From positions 1-49,955 of the forward strand of contig CAJTVR010000027.1 of the NCBI GenBank assembly GCA_910580075.1: DNA of 49,955 nt, given 5' to 3'. The position numbers and the translations under genes are program-made. Positions 33,363-42,529 of the stretch are shown one piece after another (position 1 is the stretch's first letter; the number at the start of each line of letters is the position of its first letter). Origin of the DNA: an uncultured Eubacterium sp. GTDB taxonomy: Bacteria; Bacillota; Clostridia; Lachnospirales; Lachnospiraceae. Below the pieces are notes generated by a model that was not told the origin of the DNA, made no database searches, and saw only the letters and a list, made by a program, of their open reading frames with translations.

Positions 33363-35132
33363 CTACGCACGGACATCGAAAGAATACCGGTGTACCATAC
33401 CCCTTCCTTTTGCTGTCGCCGGCTGGCTTTTTTGCAAAAAATCTTCTACAAAATCTACTTTTTCTTCCCGGTTTTCAACTGTAACCCTGCAGTTATAGCC
33501 CAGCTTTTCCAGTCTCGCCTGAAGTTTTGGCAGATTAGCTTCAATCAGGTCATAAGCAGCGTCATCTGACAGGTAAAACTTCGTGCTGACATTTTTATCA
33601 AGCATTTTAATGGAAACATCCGTAGACCCCAGGTTTTCCAGTTCCAGATGCAGAAAAGCAGACAGCTCCCCTTCTTTCTTTCCGAGATTCCGCTTATTCG
33701 TATAAACATATAAATCACTATGGGCATTCTGGTTCGCCATTTTCAGCGGTATCTGTACATAAGTGTATGCCTGGTTAATCTGATGCATAAATTCAATATT
33801 ATCCCGTACCTGTGCTGCTGACTGCGACAGCTGCCCCGTGTTCATGCCAGTCTGCTTTGCAAACTGTTCAATCTGCCCCATCTGCCGGTTCAGCCGCTGG
33901 TAGAGTTCTTCGACTTTATGTTCTGTTTTCAGGTCCTCAGGCTTTAATGTCCACTGCTGTTCCATCACGTCTTTTAACAGTGTATGGTAAGCTTTTCCGG
34001 AAAACAGTTTTGTCAGGGTTTCTTTTTCAGGAGCCGGAAGTGTTTCCAGTCCTTTTGCTAAAGAATCCAGAAATTCTTTTGCCATAAGTTTTGTATTCAG
34101 TTTCAGATTCTCTTCCTTTGGAAAAATTTCTTTCAGCTGTGCTTCCAGATCTGCTCTCTGATGTCTGTTAAGCAGCTCTGAAAGCGGGCGCGCAGACTGC
34201 TCAGACTCCGCCTGTTTTAAAACCTCTCCAGCCGGCAGCTTTACATCCGGTGCGTCTTTCTGCTGTCCGCTGACTGCATCTTTTGCAGGTTCCTGTTTCA
34301 GCGCTTCTTTATTTAGCTCCTGATTTGCACCAGTTAACTCTCCTTCAGGCGGTCCTTCCTGTACCAGGCCTGCGTCTCCTTCTTCCGCCTGCACCAGCTC
34401 AGATACAAATAATTCAGGCAGCTGGCCTTTCTGCATGCCTTCTGCAGAATCAAAAATCGATAAAATCTGGCTGTTCAGCTGCAGGACTTCGGAAGCCGTG
34501 CCTGATGATCTGGCAAATACTCCCGGCAGCTCCTCCATGACCTGTGTGACCTGTTTTAGCACTTCGTGCCGGTCATTCTGATAGTTTTCAAACTGTGCGG
34601 CCATCTGGTCATTGACCGGTATTCCCAGTTTTGTCATTAAAACAGCTGTCTGCAGGGAAATCCGCGGATTCTGCATAAGCGTATGGCGCATAGCTGCAAG
34701 AGAACTGCGGTCAATCGGCATGCCTTCTTCCATCATGCGGTTAACCATATCAATCGTATCTTTTGTCATATCCATGCCGGCCGCATCCAGTGCTTTCTGA
34801 ATCGTAGGATTGAATGCCGCGCCTCCTGCAAACGGCTTGATCGCAATCGTATTTCCATCATTGGATTTTACCTGGAAAAATACGGACTGCCCCAGCATCA
34901 GATTTACATTTCCGTCCAGACGGGCTGAGACTGTCTGCCCGTTTCCAAGGCCAAGCAGTATTTTCGTTCCATCAATGGCATTGATGCTGCCTTCAAACAC
35001 TGCACCTTCCTGCATTTCGTTAAATGCAGATACAAGGTTTTGAGGCGCACTGGAAGGCGCAGCCGCAGAAGATGCTGAAGGTGCGTTTGCCAGCGTATTC
35101 GCGTACTGTCCTAAATAATCTGCAATCTGCAT
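33363..35132 (-). CDS. ylqG: FliK-like (YlqG type) protein
   Basis: The 589-residue acidic protein has Ala/Pro/Ser-rich ends and a C-terminal domain like flagellar hook-length control proteins (AFLHLELENLGSTDVSIKML, LEKLGYNCRVTVENREEKVD). It has no transmembrane helix. ATG at 35132 follows AGGAGG; the longer 35153 start is unlikely. It precedes the YlqH gene and follows rnhB on the same strand. Pairing of a FliK-like and an FlhB-like protein outside a flagellar operon is conserved in Firmicutes, but its role is unknown. Confidence 0.75.
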   Translation of the reverse strand: MQIADYLGQYANTLANAPSASSAAAPSSAPQNLVSAFNEMQEGAVFEGSINAIDGTKILLGLGNGQTVSARLDGNVNLMLGQSVFFQVKSNDGNTIAIKPFAGGAAFNPTIQKALDAAGMDMTKDTIDMVNRMMEEGMPIDRSSLAAMRHTLMQNPRISLQTAVLMTKLGIPVNDQMAAQFENYQNDRHEVLKQVTQVMEELPGVFARSSGTASEVLQLNSQILSIFDSAEGMQKGQLPELFVSELVQAEEGDAGLVQEGPPEGELTGANQELNKEALKQEPAKDAVSGQQKDAPDVKLPAGEVLKQAESEQSARPLSELLNRHQRADLEAQLKEIFPKEENLKLNTKLMAKEFLDSLAKGLETLPAPEKETLTKLFSGKAYHTLLKDVMEQQWTLKPEDLKTEHKVEELYQRLNRQMGQIEQFAKQTGMNTGQLSQSAAQVRDNIEFMHQINQAYTYVQIPLKMANQNAHSDLYVYTNKRNLGKKEGELSAFLHLELENLGSTDVSIKMLDKNVSTKFYLSDDAAYDLIEANLPKLQARLEKLGYNCRVTVENREEKVDFVEDFLQKSQPATAKGRGMVHRYSFDVRA

Positions 35133-35246
35133 ATAGATTCTGCCTCCTGTCATTTGCTGTATACTTTATTTACAAGTGCGAAACACCTCTGATACAGAAT
35201 ACCTTCCGGTCAGGACAGCATACATATGTGCTGGCTGCGGGTATTT

Positions 35247-36011
35247 TTATGTATCCATAATTGAACCAAGAAACGTCTTTCTATGAATTTCACAAGGCCC
35301 CAGACAGCGGATGGCTTCTATATGCATCTTCGTGCCATATCCTTTATGGGATGCAAATCCATATCCTGGATATACGGTATCATATTCATCCATGATCCGG
35401 TCTCTTGTGACCTTAGCCAGAATGCTGGCTGCGGCTATGGAAATGCTTTTTGCATCTCCTTTAATAATCGGTATCTGGCGGATCGGAACTTCGGGTATCG
35501 TAACAGCGTCATTTAATAATATATCGGGTACTATGTCCAGTTTATTTATAGCTATGCGCATGGCCTCATATGCTGCCTGCAGAATATTAATCTCATCAAT
35601 CCGCTGCGGCGGCACAATGCCTACAGCAGCAGCCAGTGCCCGCTCCATAATAATATCATACAGTTCTTCGCGTTTTTTTGCCGACAGCTTTTTGGAATCA
35701 TTGATATACAAAATCTCACAGTCTTTTGGCAGTATGACGGCACCGGCTGCGACCGGACCTGCCAGCGGCCCTCTTCCGGCTTCATCGACGCCGCATATAT
35801 ATGCAGCCTGTGCATACTGCCGCTCATATTCAGTAAGGTTATAAATACGCTGGCGCTCCTGTTCTAAATCCTGCAGCTTCTTTTCAGCCTGTGCTGTTAT
35901 TTTTTTTACTCCAGCCCGGTGATCGTGTTTATATTTTTGTATAAAATCAGGCAGCATCTGTAGATTCGCTGCCTGATACTCTTCCCTGACCTGTCCTATC
36001 GTCTTTGTCAT
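35247..36011 (-). CDS. rnhB: Ribonuclease HII
   Basis: The 254-residue enzyme removes ribonucleotides and RNA primers from RNA-DNA hybrids. The catalytic core begins near 73 with CGVDEAGRGPLAGPVAAGAV, with NDSKKLSAKKREELYD, and IIKGDAKSISIAAASILAKV near 190. The N-terminal extension of about 70 residues is usual in clostridial and bacillar enzymes. Its start overlaps the stop of the upstream signal peptidase gene by 4 bp (ATGA), so the two are translationally coupled. AGGAG precedes the ATG. Confidence 0.97.
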   Translation of the reverse strand: MTKTIGQVREEYQAANLQMLPDFIQKYKHDHRAGVKKITAQAEKKLQDLEQERQRIYNLTEYERQYAQAAYICGVDEAGRGPLAGPVAAGAVILPKDCEILYINDSKKLSAKKREELYDIIMERALAAAVGIVPPQRIDEINILQAAYEAMRIAINKLDIVPDILLNDAVTIPEVPIRQIPIIKGDAKSISIAAASILAKVTRDRIMDEYDTVYPGYGFASHKGYGTKMHIEAIRCLGPCEIHRKTFLGSIMDT

Positions 36012-36553
36012 TTTTTCTCCTGACCGATTCTGCCAATAGATGTAAACGGATAAATCCTGAAAAAAGCCCTGCCGATAATTTCCTGGCGGCGTACCAGACC
36101 CACCTCGGAATCACGGCTGTCGATACTGTCATTGCGGTTATCCCCCAGTACAAAGTATTCATCTTTGCCTAAAATCCTGGGCGTACAGGCAAATCCGGGC
36201 TGGCTGACTGTCTCTAATCCATAAGGTTCATCTAGTGCTTCCTCGTTAATAAAAATCGTTCCCTGTGCATCAATCCGCACCTTTTCTCCAGGCAGGCCGA
36301 TAATCCGTTTCACAAAGTAGGTATCCTGCTCATACCGGTATGGAAATGCAATGATTTCATACCGCTTGGGCTCTCTGAAACGGTATGTCAGCTTGTCCAC
36401 AAGAATCTGGTCACCATGATAAAGGGCAGGTTCCATAGAAACGCCCTCGATTTCAGTACGCTGCACGGCATAATTCACAGTCAGATATGTGCAGCCTAAA
36501 ATAATGATCAGAAAAAGGCACAGACTGATGATTTCTTTAAAAATAGCTTTCAT
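36008..36553 (-). CDS. lepB: Type I signal peptidase
   Basis: The 181-residue enzyme has one N-terminal membrane helix (about 8-28) and an extracytoplasmic Ser-Lys active site. Nucleophile Ser is in IEGVSMEPALYHGDQ near 39 and general base Lys in TYFVKRIIGLPGEKV near 80; FVLGDNRNDSIDSRD is the third box. It removes signal peptides from exported proteins. A second signal peptidase lies on the other side of rbgA. GGAGAG precedes the ATG. Confidence 0.94.
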   Translation of the reverse strand: MKAIFKEIISLCLFLIIILGCTYLTVNYAVQRTEIEGVSMEPALYHGDQILVDKLTYRFREPKRYEIIAFPYRYEQDTYFVKRIIGLPGEKVRIDAQGTIFINEEALDEPYGLETVSQPGFACTPRILGKDEYFVLGDNRNDSIDSRDSEVGLVRRQEIIGRAFFRIYPFTSIGRIGQEKK

Positions 36554-36567
36554 GCATCATCTCTCCA

Positions 36568-37410
36568 TCAGCCTGGCAATTCAATGGTAATCCTTCCAAT
36601 TTTCCCGCTGCGGAAATCATCGATCAGTAATGAGGCTGCTTTCGTATAATCCAGGCCGCCTCCTTTTTTTAAACAGTTCCTGTTCTGGGCAAGCTGCTCT
36701 AACACCACGGAACGCTCCAAAGATTCATCCAGCTGATAGCGCTCTGCCAAAAGCCCCTGATATTTTTCTGTAATGACTCCGATAAGTTCCATCGCCATTT
36801 CATCCATATTTAGGTTTTCATCTTTCATGGACCCGATCAATGCCAGATGAAGCCCTGTGATCTCATCTTCAAATTTCGGCCACAAAATGCCCGGTGTGTC
36901 TAACAGCTCTGCATTTTTATTTAAACGGATCCACTGTTTGCCTTTGGTCACTCCCGGCTTATTGCCCGTTTTTGTACATGCCTTTCCTGCAAATGAATTG
37001 ATAAACGTAGACTTTCCTACATTTGGAATCCCTGCCACCATGGCCCTTACCGGACGGTTTAAAATACCCCTGCGCCTGTTTCTTTCTATTTTATCCTTAC
37101 AGGCCTCCTGAATGACCCCCTGGACTTCCTTTATACCCGAACGGTTTCTGGCATCCAGCTTTACGGCAAACATCCCCTGGTCTTTATAATACTGACACCA
37201 TGCCCGGTTTGCGGCTTCGTCTGCCAAATCTGCTTTGTTGAGCAGAACAAGCCGGGATTTATTTTTTCCCATTTCATCTATGTCCGGATTGTGGCTGCTG
37301 ACCGGAATCCTGGCATCCACCAGCTCAATGACAAGGTCTGCCAGCTTTATATCTTCCTGCATCTGTCTTTTTGCTTTCGTCATATGACCCGGGTACCACT
37401 GATACTGCAT
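36568..37410 (-). CDS. rbgA: Ribosome biogenesis GTPase RbgA (YlqF)
   Basis: The 280-residue circularly permuted GTPase helps late 50S assembly. G4 (LLNKADLADE) comes before the P-loop (AGIPNVGKSTFINSFAGK near 128), followed by DTPGILWP. The N-terminal MQYQWYPGHMTKAKRQMQE is diagnostic. The C-terminal part ends in KIGRITIELPG. It lies 14 bp upstream of the first signal peptidase gene and 40 bp downstream of the second, within one operon. RBS: AAGGA. Confidence 0.97.
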   Translation of the reverse strand: MQYQWYPGHMTKAKRQMQEDIKLADLVIELVDARIPVSSHNPDIDEMGKNKSRLVLLNKADLADEAANRAWCQYYKDQGMFAVKLDARNRSGIKEVQGVIQEACKDKIERNRRRGILNRPVRAMVAGIPNVGKSTFINSFAGKACTKTGNKPGVTKGKQWIRLNKNAELLDTPGILWPKFEDEITGLHLALIGSMKDENLNMDEMAMELIGVITEKYQGLLAERYQLDESLERSVVLEQLAQNRNCLKKGGGLDYTKAASLLIDDFRSGKIGRITIELPG

Positions 37411-37450
37411 AATCTCATCCTTCCTAATCGTTTGCTGTGTCTGTATTTTG

Positions 37451-38038
37451 TTACTGCATCAGGCCAAATTTATGCCGCGGCGATACAGTAAACCATGCCT
37501 TTCCAATAATATATTCCTCTTTTACGCAGCCAATATTTGCAAACCGGCTGTCTTCACTGTTATTTCGATTATCCCCCAGCACAAAATATTCATCCTCGCC
37601 CAGATTGATTTTATCTTTTGCAATTCCAGGGTCTTCCATACGGCTTACCTGCGTTTCTTCTGCATATTCTTCATCATTGACATATACAATTCCATCTGTA
37701 ATCTGTACGGAATCTCCGGGAACCGCAATAATCCGCTTCATATAATAATGCGTGTTTGTATTGCCGTTTGGAAGAAATGCAATAATATCCCCTGGTTTAG
37801 GCGATATAAATTTATATGAAAACCGGTCAATCAGCACTTCGTCCCCGTCGTCTAACTGCGGCGACATCGAAGGCCCGATCACCGCAGAACGCACGCCGAA
37901 AAAATACGTAAAAACGACTGCAATTACAATCGTAATCGCAATTTCCAGTATCCAGATAAAAATTTCCTGAAACAGAGACAGATTTACCCTGCGTTCCTTT
38001 TTTCTCCCGAAATTAAGTCCCCTGACTCGTCTTCCCAT
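37451..38038 (-). CDS. lepB: Type I signal peptidase
   Basis: The 195-residue protein has a basic N-terminus, a membrane helix at about 26-46, the catalytic Ser in AVIGPSMSPQLDDGDE near 57, Lys in HYYMKRIIAVPGD near 101 and FVLGDNRNNSEDSRF. It differs enough from the other copy to be an ancient paralogue. It begins the rbgA-containing operon after the rplS terminator. AAGGA precedes the ATG. Confidence 0.94.
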   Translation of the reverse strand: MGRRVRGLNFGRKKERRVNLSLFQEIFIWILEIAITIVIAVVFTYFFGVRSAVIGPSMSPQLDDGDEVLIDRFSYKFISPKPGDIIAFLPNGNTNTHYYMKRIIAVPGDSVQITDGIVYVNDEEYAEETQVSRMEDPGIAKDKINLGEDEYFVLGDNRNNSEDSRFANIGCVKEEYIIGKAWFTVSPRHKFGLMQ

Positions 38039-38066
38039 GCTTTTGTTTCCTTACCAGCCAAATATT

Positions 38067-38100
38067 TTGAAAAAAGAGACAATCTTGCAATTGTCTCTTT
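38067..38100 (-). terminator. Terminator of rplS
   Basis: Perfect 11-bp arms aaagagacaat (38073-38083) and attgtctcttt (38090-38100) with a T-run on the minus strand. Confidence 0.85.
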
Positions 38101-38125
38101 CTGAATCCTGAATTATTCATAAGAA

Positions 38126-38479
38126 TTATTTTACTAATTCCTTTACTTTTGCACTCTTGCCTACGCGTCCCCTTAAGTAGTTTAATTTTGCACGTCTTAC
38201 CTTGCCGTAACGCACGATTTCTACTTTTTCTACATTTGGAGAATGCAGCGGCCAGGTCTTTTCTACACCTACGCCATTGGATAACTTTCTGACTGTGAAA
38301 GTCTCGCGGTTGCTGGAACCCTGTTTCTTTAACACGACACCTTCAAAAATCTGAACTCTTTCACGGTTTCCTTCCACAATCTTTCCATATACTTTTACCG
38401 TGTCTCCTACATGAAACTTTGGAGCAGCTTCTTTCATCTGAGCTGACTCAATGCTTTTCATAATCTCTGTTGCATTCAT
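38126..38479 (-). CDS. rplS: 50S ribosomal protein L19
   Basis: The 117-residue protein matches L19 at its normal length: FHVGDTVKVYGKIVEGNRER, FEGVVLKKQGSSNRETFTVR, GVGVEKTWPLHSP and RAKLNYLRGRVGKSAKVKE. It binds near the 30S-50S interface. AGGAGG precedes the ATG. The gene has its own terminator. The upstream stretch 38480-38739 shows no gene; an L19 leader RNA may be there but I cannot show one. Confidence 0.98.
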   Translation of the reverse strand: MNATEIMKSIESAQMKEAAPKFHVGDTVKVYGKIVEGNRERVQIFEGVVLKKQGSSNRETFTVRKLSNGVGVEKTWPLHSPNVEKVEIVRYGKVRRAKLNYLRGRVGKSAKVKELVK

Positions 38480-38739
38480 TTTTGTGACCTCCTGTTATTT
38501 TGATGTTCTTAATACCTGTACGTACCAGAGGACCATCGCCTTTTTCACAACATCTCTAACTTATCACAATGAAGCTGAGAATGCAAGTTTTTTTTGCAGG
38601 ACGGGACAGGATTTTTTGAATCATACTGCATCTGTGAGTTTCCAGGCACTGGACAGCAGGTCATCCAGTCCTGACTGGTTATATACACTTTTACCGTAGC
38701 TGCTGTCCATAAGGAATCCTTCACTTTCTCAATGGCATA

Positions 38740-39180
38740 TTATTTTAACTTTGAATAATAAAAGTCTTCCTTTCCTAAAAAATTGTTTATTGGTCTCCAG
38801 CTGACTTTTTCTGCAATCACTGCAGTACCGTTAGGTACAAAGCTGCAAATATCTTCCTCTTTATAGTCGAACCAATAAAATAAATTATCTTTTTTTATTA
38901 GGGCTGAATCATATATAACAGAATCTTGTTCATCGCTGTATGGTTCTAAAATTAATTTATGAATTTTGGAGAATCTTACTTCAAAAGCTGGATAGCAGCC
39001 TGAAATGCTATGAAACAATATATGCAAACTTCGATTATCGTTTATTGCATAAAGTGATTTTCCATTTTCTGAATAACTTCCACTAACATATTTAATTTCT
39101 TTTATACAGCTATCTACAAAATAATTTATCTTTTCTAAAAAGCACTTTATATCTTGATTTGTAATTAGTTCTGTCCACAT
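38740..39180 (-). CDS. Hypothetical protein, immunity-like orphan
   Basis: The 146-residue protein is acidic, AT-rich in codon use and has no recognised domain. Its size, acidity and mixed alpha-beta pattern (WTELITNQDIKCFLEKINYF, SLYAINDNRSLHILFH) recall immunity proteins of contact-dependent toxins. ATG at 39180 with GGAG upstream. It overlaps a short AT-rich reading frame upstream that might be a toxin remnant. It is an orphan between rplS and a carboxypeptidase gene. Confidence 0.55.
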   Translation of the reverse strand: MWTELITNQDIKCFLEKINYFVDSCIKEIKYVSGSYSENGKSLYAINDNRSLHILFHSISGCYPAFEVRFSKIHKLILEPYSDEQDSVIYDSALIKKDNLFYWFDYKEEDICSFVPNGTAVIAEKVSWRPINNFLGKEDFYYSKLK

Positions 39181-39330
39181 AAGTAATCTCCTGTAAACCG
39201 GGCACAATTTTTCCTAAACAATCCAAATCCTAAAGGTATTCCCACTTCTTCTGGGACTTCGTATTTTTCATTTTTACATAAATATCTTAGTTCAATTGCT
39301 GATACACACTTCTCTGCTTTCCAGTTTTCA
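39165..39330 (-). pseudogene. Possible toxin-tail fragment upstream of the immunity-like gene
   Basis: A frame ending at 39165 reads SAIELRYLCKNEKYEVPEEV then GIPLGFGLFRKNCARF in AT-rich DNA unlike the carboxypeptidase gene behind it. It overlaps the next gene start by 16 bp. It has no start codon of its own in the AT-rich part. A decayed C-terminal toxin domain is one reading; chance is another. Confidence 0.3.
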
Positions 39331-39388
39331 GTTTGTCCCTTCGTTCTGGCTTCCAGCTTTGATGCTGCTCTTTCGCCGCAAACCAGAC

Positions 39389-39425
39389 AGGGACTCTGAC
39401 ACACGCCTGATGTGCCAGAATCCCT
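39389..39425 (-). terminator. Strong hairpin after the carboxypeptidase gene
   Basis: Arms agggactctgacaca (39389-39403) and tgtgccagaatccct (39411-39425) pair with two G-T pairs in RNA. It lacks a clear T-run, so it may slow decay or termination rather than being a classical terminator. Confidence 0.5.
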
Positions 39426-39472
39426 GATTTTATCAGCTGTCCTGCATTTAAGAAGCCTCCCCTGGCTCTTTT

Positions 39473-40756
39473 TTAGTCCAGGTATGGATTCAGATACCTC
39501 GCCATCACCAGCATAAAATACCACCATAACGACCTCTCTTTGATCTCCCTGTCCGCCAGCACCGGCATCTGCGCTGTCAGCTCTCCATTGACATAATAAT
39601 TCAGCGACCCCACCTTCGTTCCCTTCTTCACCGGAGCCTTCAGCAGCTTTGGCAGTTCCTCTTTCACCTGTACTTTGTCGTTTTTAGACAGAAGCATTGT
39701 CTGGGCCTCCTGGCTGACTGTCAGCGGAAGCTGTATTTTTGTCTTTAGCAGACGGTCTTTTCCGGCTCCGCTTTCAACCGGAACCGGATTCGGAGTATAA
39801 TCATAACGGGTAATGTCCGTCATCTCATAATGAGCCATGCCATACTGAAACAGTTTTCTGGCATCTTTCCACTTATATGTCTTATTATTCGGCCAGCCGC
39901 AGGCTAAAAGGGCTATGACAAATGTGCGTTCCCCGCTCTTTAGCGCCCCTGTATAACAGTATCCTGCATTTCCGGTAAATCCGGTCTTTCCGGTCAGCGC
40001 GCCATCCATCATATGTAAAAAAGCATTATGGTTATTACAGTTAAAGCTGCGGGAACCCTGTGTATATGTACCGTCTTTTGTTTTTTCCAGACTGTGAAAA
40101 CTGTGGCTTGCAGTCCTTGTGATTTTTAAGAAATCATCTTTTTTCGGAGATTTGGTGATACAGTAACATAAAATACGTGCCAGGTCCGACGCTGTTGTGG
40201 AATGCACTTTTGTAACACTGGTTCCGTCCGGCTCAGTAACTGTCTTCGAAGCATCCAGGCCGTTTGGCGTAATAAAACAGGTATCGCTGCATCCAATCGA
40301 AACAGCTTTATCATTCATCATCTGTGCAAATTTCTCCACGCTTCCGCCTGTATGCTCTGCAATGGCGACCGCTGAATCATTATGCGACTCCAGCATCAGA
40401 GAATACAAAAGGTCTCCCAGCTTATAATGTTCGCCCTTCTCAATATGCAGCTGGACATCCGGCATCTTGGCCGCATAGGCCGACACTTCCACGACATCTT
40501 CCAGATTCGCATTTTCCAGTGTCAGTATACAGGTCATGATTTTTGTTGTGCTTGCCATGGGCATCGGATGACCGTCATTTTTGGCAAATAAAACACGCCC
40601 GGAATCGGCGTCCATCAGCACGGCCGAACGGGCATAAAGGTCATTTTCATTTAATTCTGAAAAAGACTTCGGTTCTGGCTGTGCAAGAACAGACACCGGG
40701 TGAAGACAGGACAGCGTAAACAGAATTGCAGACAGCAGACAGAGTACTCGCTTCAT
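39473..40756 (-). CDS. D-alanyl-D-alanine carboxypeptidase (S11, PBP5-like)
   Basis: The 427-residue exported enzyme trims the terminal D-Ala of peptidoglycan stem peptides. The N-terminal signal peptide is about 1-25 (MKRVLCLLSAILFTLSCLHP). Active motifs are Ser and Lys in PMASTTKIMT, SHN in LMLESHNDSAVAIAEHTGGS, and KTG in LTGKTGFTGNAGY. A PBP5 C-terminal beta domain and a C-terminal hydrophobic stretch (WWYFMLVMARYL) that may bind the membrane follow. ATG at 40756 rather than TTG at 40774. It is complete, unlike the interrupted dacF. Confidence 0.92.
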   Translation of the reverse strand: MKRVLCLLSAILFTLSCLHPVSVLAQPEPKSFSELNENDLYARSAVLMDADSGRVLFAKNDGHPMPMASTTKIMTCILTLENANLEDVVEVSAYAAKMPDVQLHIEKGEHYKLGDLLYSLMLESHNDSAVAIAEHTGGSVEKFAQMMNDKAVSIGCSDTCFITPNGLDASKTVTEPDGTSVTKVHSTTASDLARILCYCITKSPKKDDFLKITRTASHSFHSLEKTKDGTYTQGSRSFNCNNHNAFLHMMDGALTGKTGFTGNAGYCYTGALKSGERTFVIALLACGWPNNKTYKWKDARKLFQYGMAHYEMTDITRYDYTPNPVPVESGAGKDRLLKTKIQLPLTVSQEAQTMLLSKNDKVQVKEELPKLLKAPVKKGTKVGSLNYYVNGELTAQMPVLADREIKERSLWWYFMLVMARYLNPYLD

Positions 40757-40832
40757 ATGGCATATATGCTCCAAAACTGTATTTGCTTCATATTATGCTG
40801 TGGCTGTATTTATTATTCCTTTTAGCAGGTTA

Positions 40833-40860
40833 CCCGGACGCCGGGCGGAGAAACTTTTTT
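40833..40860 (+). repeat. Partial left end of the MITE-like repeat
   Basis: cccggacgccgggcggagaa repeats the left terminus of the adjacent full copy about 48 bp later, suggesting a broken or nested insertion. Confidence 0.55.
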
Positions 40861-40879
40861 TGCCTTTGGCATATATGAT

Positions 40880-41169
40880 CCGGACGCCGGACGGAGAAAC
40901 TTTTTCCTTTTTCTGTGACTCCGGAAAACAGTTAGAAATTCTTAATTTTCTGCCTGATACCCAGGATTTGGGGCACACAGTCTGCCGCTGCCGGAAACCC
41001 GGAAGCCCCAAAAGGTGCCTGCCAGTGCCACTGCATAAAGCATGCCGTAACGCCAGGGCATCAGGCACCGGTCCGTCCGCTGCCACTGCCTTGAAGCAGA
41101 AAATTTAGAATTTCTTACTGTTTGCAGGCGGAACAGAAAAAGGAAAAAGTTTCTCTTCCCAGCGTCCGG
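40880..41169 (+). repeat. MITE-like palindromic repeat, copy D
   Basis: It has the same termini and internal stems as copy C and ends 6 bp before the scpB stop codon. The left terminus at 40880 begins ccggacgcc and the right ends at 41169 with its inverse. All four copies are intergenic. Confidence 0.82.
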
Positions 41170-41175
41170 TTTCAT

Positions 41176-41739
41176 CTACACTTTCATACGGATTTCCATT
41201 TCCGCCTCCGCCTCATGACGGAACTCCTCAATCTGCTCCGGCTGCGGCTGCGGCAGTTCGTCAATGGAATTTACTCCAAAACTGCGTAAAAATTCTTCTG
41301 TCGTCCCAAACAGCAGCGGACGTCCGGGTGCGTCAAGGCGGCCGATTTCGCAGACCAGATTATAATCCACCAGCCTGCTGACCGCATGTCCGCTCGAAAC
41401 GCCGCGGATTTTTTCTATTTCAGCCTTTGTAACCGGCTGTTTGTATGCAATAATAGAAAGTGTCTCTAACAACACGTCTGTCAGCACCTGCTTTTGGGGC
41501 TGGCTGGCAATTCTGATTAAATATTCATACATCTGTTTTTTGGTGCACATCTGATAAGAACCATCTAATTCAATAATCTGCACTCCCCGGTCTTCCTGTT
41601 CATAACGATGCATCATCTGGCGGATAATACGTTCGGTTTCATCCTGTCCGAGATTTAAAACACCTGCCAGCTTTTCTAAAGAAACAGATTCACCCATTGT
41701 AAATAATACTGCTTCTATAATGGCTTCCTGCTGTTCCAT
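41176..41739 (-). CDS. scpB: Segregation and condensation protein B
   Basis: The 187-residue protein has two winged-helix domains (LDGSYQMCTKKQMYEYLIRI, LLETLSIIAYKQPVTKAEIE, VSSGHAVSRLVDYNLV). ScpB is the dimeric kite subunit that works with ScpA and SMC to compact and segregate the chromosome. GGAG lies before the ATG. It starts 37 bp after scpA, so they form an operon. Confidence 0.96.
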   Translation of the reverse strand: MEQQEAIIEAVLFTMGESVSLEKLAGVLNLGQDETERIIRQMMHRYEQEDRGVQIIELDGSYQMCTKKQMYEYLIRIASQPQKQVLTDVLLETLSIIAYKQPVTKAEIEKIRGVSSGHAVSRLVDYNLVCEIGRLDAPGRPLLFGTTEEFLRSFGVNSIDELPQPQPEQIEEFRHEAEAEMEIRMKV

Positions 41740-41776
41740 AACTGCACTCCTTTCCTTTTTCCAGGCTTTTTTGAAC

Positions 41777-42529
41777 CTAATCTGCTGCTATTTTTGACGT
41801 AATACGGATGTCGTCAAACGGCTGCTCCTGAAAAATTTCTATTTTCCCGGTTTTCATCAGCTCCAAAACGGCCAGAAACGTTACAATCACCTGTACCCGG
41901 CTGGATTTTTGTTCCAGCAGTCCCCGGAAACTGAAGTTTTTATGTCTGGCCGCGTAGTTCTCCAGAACGGATACTTTTTCTTCTAGTGAGACCTCTTCTT
42001 TTTCAATCCGTCCGAATTTTGAACGTACCGGATCGATTTTATCCTCCTGCCTTTTCATCACTGCCTCAAATATGGAGTTCAGCTTTGACAGTGTAAGCCC
42101 GGCTAACAGCTCGTCCATATTAACCGGCGGTACATACTGCGCTACCTCTTTGGGAATCGTCGGCTCTTTGTACATCATCCTGTCAGCATCCATCTGCCGG
42201 TCTTTTAATTCATAAGAAATGCTTTTATACAGTTTGTATTCCAAAAGCTGCTGCACCAGTTCTGCCCGGGGGTCTTCTTCCTCTTCTTCCCCGTCTGTTT
42301 TTTTCGGCAGCAGCATCTTTGCCTTTATGTCAATCAGCATCGCTGCCATAACCATAAATTCACTCATGATATCCAGATCCTGGCGCTCCATTTCATGAAT
42401 GTATTCCATATACTGGTTCGTAATCTCCACAATTGGAATATCATATATGCTGACTTTATTTTTTTCAAGCAGATGCAGCAGAAGATCCAGCGGACCTTCA
42501 AATGTCTCTAATTTTACTGTCAGTTCCAT
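41777..42529 (-). CDS. scpA: Segregation and condensation protein A
   Basis: The 250-residue kleisin bridges the SMC heads. The N-terminal LETFEGPLDLLLHLLEKNKV and IVEITNQYMEYI are diagnostic; the middle is acidic (KTDGEEEEEDPRAELVQQLL) and the C-terminal winged helix ends VIVTFLAVLELMKTGKIEI. AAGGGG precedes the ATG. It overlaps the metallophosphoesterase gene by 10 bp. Confidence 0.97.
   Translation of the reverse strand: MELTVKLETFEGPLDLLLHLLEKNKVSIYDIPIVEITNQYMEYIHEMERQDLDIMSEFMVMAAMLIDIKAKMLLPKKTDGEEEEEDPRAELVQQLLEYKLYKSISYELKDRQMDADRMMYKEPTIPKEVAQYVPPVNMDELLAGLTLSKLNSIFEAVMKRQEDKIDPVRSKFGRIEKEEVSLEEKVSVLENYAARHKNFSFRGLLEQKSSRVQVIVTFLAVLELMKTGKIEIFQEQPFDDIRITSKIAAD

Noticed and set aside
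33046..35132. Flagellar operon
   Set aside because: Only FliK-like and FlhB-tail-like genes are present, in the ylqG-ylqH context that is not flagellar.
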